Part shown: piece by piece, positions 4,638 through 6,902 of the stretch
Numbering within the stretch: position 1 is the stretch's first letter
How the letters are laid out: every line of letters begins with the position of its first letter
Origin: Thermoplasmata archaeon
GTDB taxonomy: Archaea; Thermoplasmatota; Thermoplasmata; Thermoplasmatales; Thermoplasmataceae
DNA: 6,902 bases
Assembly (NCBI GenBank): GCA_021799755.1
Contig: JAJYZU010000055.1
Coordinates: 1-6,902, forward strand
Direction: 5' to 3'
Made by a program: the position numbers and the translations under genes
Notes under the pieces: model-generated
Database searches by the model: none
Told to the model about the DNA's origin: nothing
Seen by the model: only the letters and a program-made list of their open reading frames with translations

Positions 4638-5843
4638 GTGATATTGAAGGAAACTCTAAGGAATATAGTCAAAGGTCAGAGATCTGAACTTGAGTCTTAT
4701 GAATATGGTACAGAGCGTGATGATCTGGGAAGAATACCAATGGAGTTGCCTTTTGCGGTTATAATCTCGGGAATAAGGAGATCAGGTAAGAGCACATTGT
4801 TACATCAACTTCTCAGAAAGCTGCCGGATTTTTATTATCTCAATTTCGAAGATACAAGACTTATTGCCTTTGAATCCAGTGATTTTGAAAAACTTGACCA
4901 GGTGTTTCACGAAGAATTTGGATCTTCTGAATTCTATCTTCTGGATGAAATTCAAAACGTCAACGGCTGGGAAATTTTTGTTAGGTCCAGGTTAGACAGG
5001 AATAAGAGAGTATTCATCACCGGGTCAAACGCTTCGCTTCTGAGCAGAGAACTCGGAACCAGATTAACGGGGAGGCACATAAATGTTGAAATGTTTCCGT
5101 TCTCATTCCATGAGGCACTGAGATTTATGGGACAAACTCCTTCTTCTAAATCCTTTGGGCGATACCTCACCAGTGGTGGGTTTCCGGAATACCTTAAGTA
5201 CGAAAAACCGGAAATCCTGAGGGAGTTGCTTTTGGACATTCTGCACAGGGATATAATCTCCAGGTACAATCTACGGGAAACAAGGACTCTTCAGGAAATG
5301 GCAATATACTTACTGACCAACGTTGGTAAGGAATTTTCATATAATGGCCTCAGGAAGATGTTTGATTTTGGCTCGGTGAACACGCCGATTTCATTTGTTT
5401 CTTATCTCGAGGACAGCTATCTTCTCTTCACAGTACCAAAATTCGACTATTCCTTGAGGAAGCAGCTGGTCAATGCAAAAAAAGTATATTCAATAGATAA
5501 CGCTATGTCAATTGCTAACTCTGCTTCATTTTCGTCTGATAAGGGTAGAATGTTAGAAAATTTGGTTTTTTTGATACTTCGCAGAACATACAGAGAGATT
5601 TATTACTTCAGAGAGAAAGGGGAGTGTGATTTCCTCGTGAAAGCAGATGGAGTAATTAAGGAGGCAATACAGGTTACTTACGAATTGAACGAAGACAACA
5701 AACGACGAGAACTTGAAGGACTTCTCGAAGCAATGGATAAATTTAGCCTAAACGAAGGGTTGATATTGACTTATGACCAGGAAGATGAGATTGTCATCGG
5801 AGGCAAGAAAATAAAAATCAAGCCTGCATGGAAATGGATGTGA
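4638..5843 (+). CDS. AAA family ATPase with C-terminal DUF4143 domain
   Basis: This 401-residue protein belongs to the prokaryotic AAA_14/DUF4143 ATPase family, common and often multi-copy in archaea and of unsettled function. Walker A GIRRSGKST is at 45-53, followed by YYLNFED (66-72), Walker B FYLLDEIQ (99-106, Asp103 and Glu104), the sensor-like ITGSNASLLS (127-136), and TRLTGRH (141-147), which supplies a likely arginine finger. A winged-helix-like linker spans about 215-265. The C-terminal DUF4143 part has GRMLENLVF (303-311), GECDFLVK (328-335) and IQVTYEL (344-350). This pattern recalls a PD-(D/E)XK nuclease fold, but Thr347 sits where an active nuclease would need Lys, so cleavage is unlikely (inference). 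The start is GTG 4638, chosen from the TATA spacing; TTG 4644 is the alternative. It is more AT-rich than the flanking genes: 35% GC by hand count over 4861-4920 against 53% over 6121-6180. Together with the adjoining transposase relic, this suggests acquisition. No toxin, antitoxin or nuclease partner lies beside it. Confidence 0.92.
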   Translation: MILKETLRNIVKGQRSELESYEYGTERDDLGRIPMELPFAVIISGIRRSGKSTLLHQLLRKLPDFYYLNFEDTRLIAFESSDFEKLDQVFHEEFGSSEFYLLDEIQNVNGWEIFVRSRLDRNKRVFITGSNASLLSRELGTRLTGRHINVEMFPFSFHEALRFMGQTPSSKSFGRYLTSGGFPEYLKYEKPEILRELLLDILHRDIISRYNLRETRTLQEMAIYLLTNVGKEFSYNGLRKMFDFGSVNTPISFVSYLEDSYLLFTVPKFDYSLRKQLVNAKKVYSIDNAMSIANSASFSSDKGRMLENLVFLILRRTYREIYYFREKGECDFLVKADGVIKEAIQVTYELNEDNKRRELEGLLEAMDKFSLNEGLILTYDQEDEIVIGGKKIKIKPAWKWM

Positions 5844-5895
5844 TCCTTCTGATGGATGTGGGAAACAGAAATAACATATACTGCGATTTGTGGAA

Positions 5896-6902
5896 TCATA
5901 TGGAAGCGTATTCCCTGATTTCCCTGTATGAGATGGTACTGGAGCCAGAACCGTGCATCACCAGCTCGTAGGCAAGCCTTGCATTGGTTATGAGAGGTAT
6001 CCCGAATTTTATGCACAGTTTCCTCATCTCATTGCCGTTCTTCTGATCGGTTGAATTCATTGTCGGCGTATTGATCACGATCTGCGGTATCCTGTTTATG
6101 ATCAGGCTGTCAATCCGTGGTTCCCTCTCGTCCTCCATCCTGTAAACCGTCCTGTTGGCGATACCTTTCCTGCCCAGATAGGCCGATGTGCCGGGAGTCG
6201 CATATATTGCCGCCCCATTGGCTGACAAATACCTGGCTATTTCAGAACCGATCTCCTTGTCCTCGTCCTTGAGCGTCATTATCGCTGACCTGATGTTTCT
6301 GATTCCCATGTAGCCGGCAACCTTGGTTATTGCCTCCTCATATGTCTTTCCGGCCATCATTATCTCTCCTGTTGATTTCATCTCCGGTCCAAGCAGAGGC
6401 TCCTCCTCAGGAAATTTCTTGAATGGGAAAACCGGCACCTTGATGAAGTACGCCTTCACCTCTTTCTCGTCGGTGTCCACAGGCTGCCCGAACATGATCC
6501 TGACGGCAGTTTCCACCCACTCCCTGCCGGTTGCCTTGCTTATGAAGGGAATTGTCCTGCTGGCTCTCGAGTTCAGTTCAATGACAAAGATCTCGTCGTT
6601 CTTCACCGCAATCTGGAGATTTGAGAATCCGGAGAGATCGAATACTTTCGATAACCTTTCAACAACGCTTCTGATCTGCTGCATAACCCCACTTCTCAGA
6701 TGATCGCCGGACAGCACCATTGTTGCGTCGCCCGAATGTGTTCCAGCTTCCTCTATATGAACCATTATGCCCACTATGATCTGCTTTTCCGGGGAGCTGA
6801 TGAAATCGACATCGATCTCCTGCGAATTCTCTATGTATCTGCTGACCAGGATGTCCTTGCCAGGCCTGCTGGTTATGATCTCCTGGAACCGCTTTCTTGC
6901 TG
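5896..6902 (-). CDS. carB: Carbamoyl-phosphate synthase large subunit, C-terminal part (start lies outside)
   Basis: CarB uses ATP, bicarbonate and ammonia passed from CarA to make carbamoyl phosphate for pyrimidine and arginine synthesis. About 334 C-terminal residues are visible of roughly 1,070. The frame is open to the window edge, so the GTG at 6774 is an internal valine, not a start. The visible part begins in the second ATP-grasp (carbamate kinase) domain: the HIEEAGTHSGD loop is at visible residues 48-58, and the metal-binding segment VIELNSRASRT is at 106-115 region with Glu108, Asn110 and Arg112. The usual Pro of 'NPRAS' is Ser. LLGPEMKSTGE follows at about 169-179. The final 130 residues form the MGS-like allosteric domain, with ATPGTSAYL (234-242) and VINTPT (275-280) in place of the nucleotide-binding ATxGT and INT motifs. 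It converges on the ATPase gene with 52 bp between stops, in which I see no T-run terminator. Confidence 0.96.
   Translation of the reverse strand, partial: ARKRFQEIITSRPGKDILVSRYIENSQEIDVDFISSPEKQIIVGIMVHIEEAGTHSGDATMVLSGDHLRSGVMQQIRSVVERLSKVFDLSGFSNLQIAVKNDEIFVIELNSRASRTIPFISKATGREWVETAVRIMFGQPVDTDEKEVKAYFIKVPVFPFKKFPEEEPLLGPEMKSTGEIMMAGKTYEEAITKVAGYMGIRNIRSAIMTLKDEDKEIGSEIARYLSANGAAIYATPGTSAYLGRKGIANRTVYRMEDEREPRIDSLIINRIPQIVINTPTMNSTDQKNGNEMRKLCIKFGIPLITNARLAYELVMHGSGSSTISYREIREYASI

Noticed and set aside
5844..5895. Possible terminators between the ATPase and carB stops
   Set aside because: No T-run or stable hairpin is visible on either strand in this 52 bp gap.
6323..6703. Plus-strand 126-residue ORF antisense to carB
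   Set aside because: It overlaps conserved CarB coding sequence and has no family features of its own.

Overview
The window looks chromosomal and archaeal, most likely from Thermoplasmatales or a relative. The evidence is an archaeal family B DNA polymerase with the uracil-sensing pocket, heavy use of AGG, AGA and ATA codons, and candidate TATA boxes about 25 bp upstream of start codons that mostly lack a Shine-Dalgarno site, which suggests leaderless transcripts. No tool was run. Family names come from motifs recognised by eye, and the lineage is an inference.

Layout from left to right. A D-2-hydroxyacid dehydrogenase (33-908, +) converges on polB (911-3232, -) with only 2 bp between their stop codons. 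Upstream of polB on the same strand, after a 159 bp gap, lies a small multi-pass membrane protein (3392-3796, -). The stretch 3797-4637 has no intact gene of normal size. It holds the membrane gene's promoter, a very small doubtful ORF, a fragment that reads like a broken helix-turn-helix protein, and a badly frameshifted C-terminal remnant of an IS1634/IS4-type transposase (about 4171-4521). One half-site, CAGTGGTKAACA, occurs inverted at 3856-3867 and 4589-4600 and may mark the ends of a shrunken insertion element. The right copy is part of a palindrome that sits against the promoter of the next gene. That gene encodes a DUF4143-type AAA ATPase (4638-5843, +), visibly more AT-rich than its neighbours. 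It converges on the 3' part of carB (5896-6902, -), which runs off the right edge.

The housekeeping genes (polB, carB, probably the dehydrogenase) do not form one pathway. polB and the membrane gene may be loosely co-directional, but polB seems to have its own promoter. The AT-rich centre (transposase relic, palindromes, ATPase) looks like an accessory insertion between core genes. I see no CRISPR array, rRNA, tRNA or convincing new multi-gene system. The points most worth a second look are the decayed element and its possible ends, the palindrome at the ATPase promoter, and the two-codon minicistron in front of polB.
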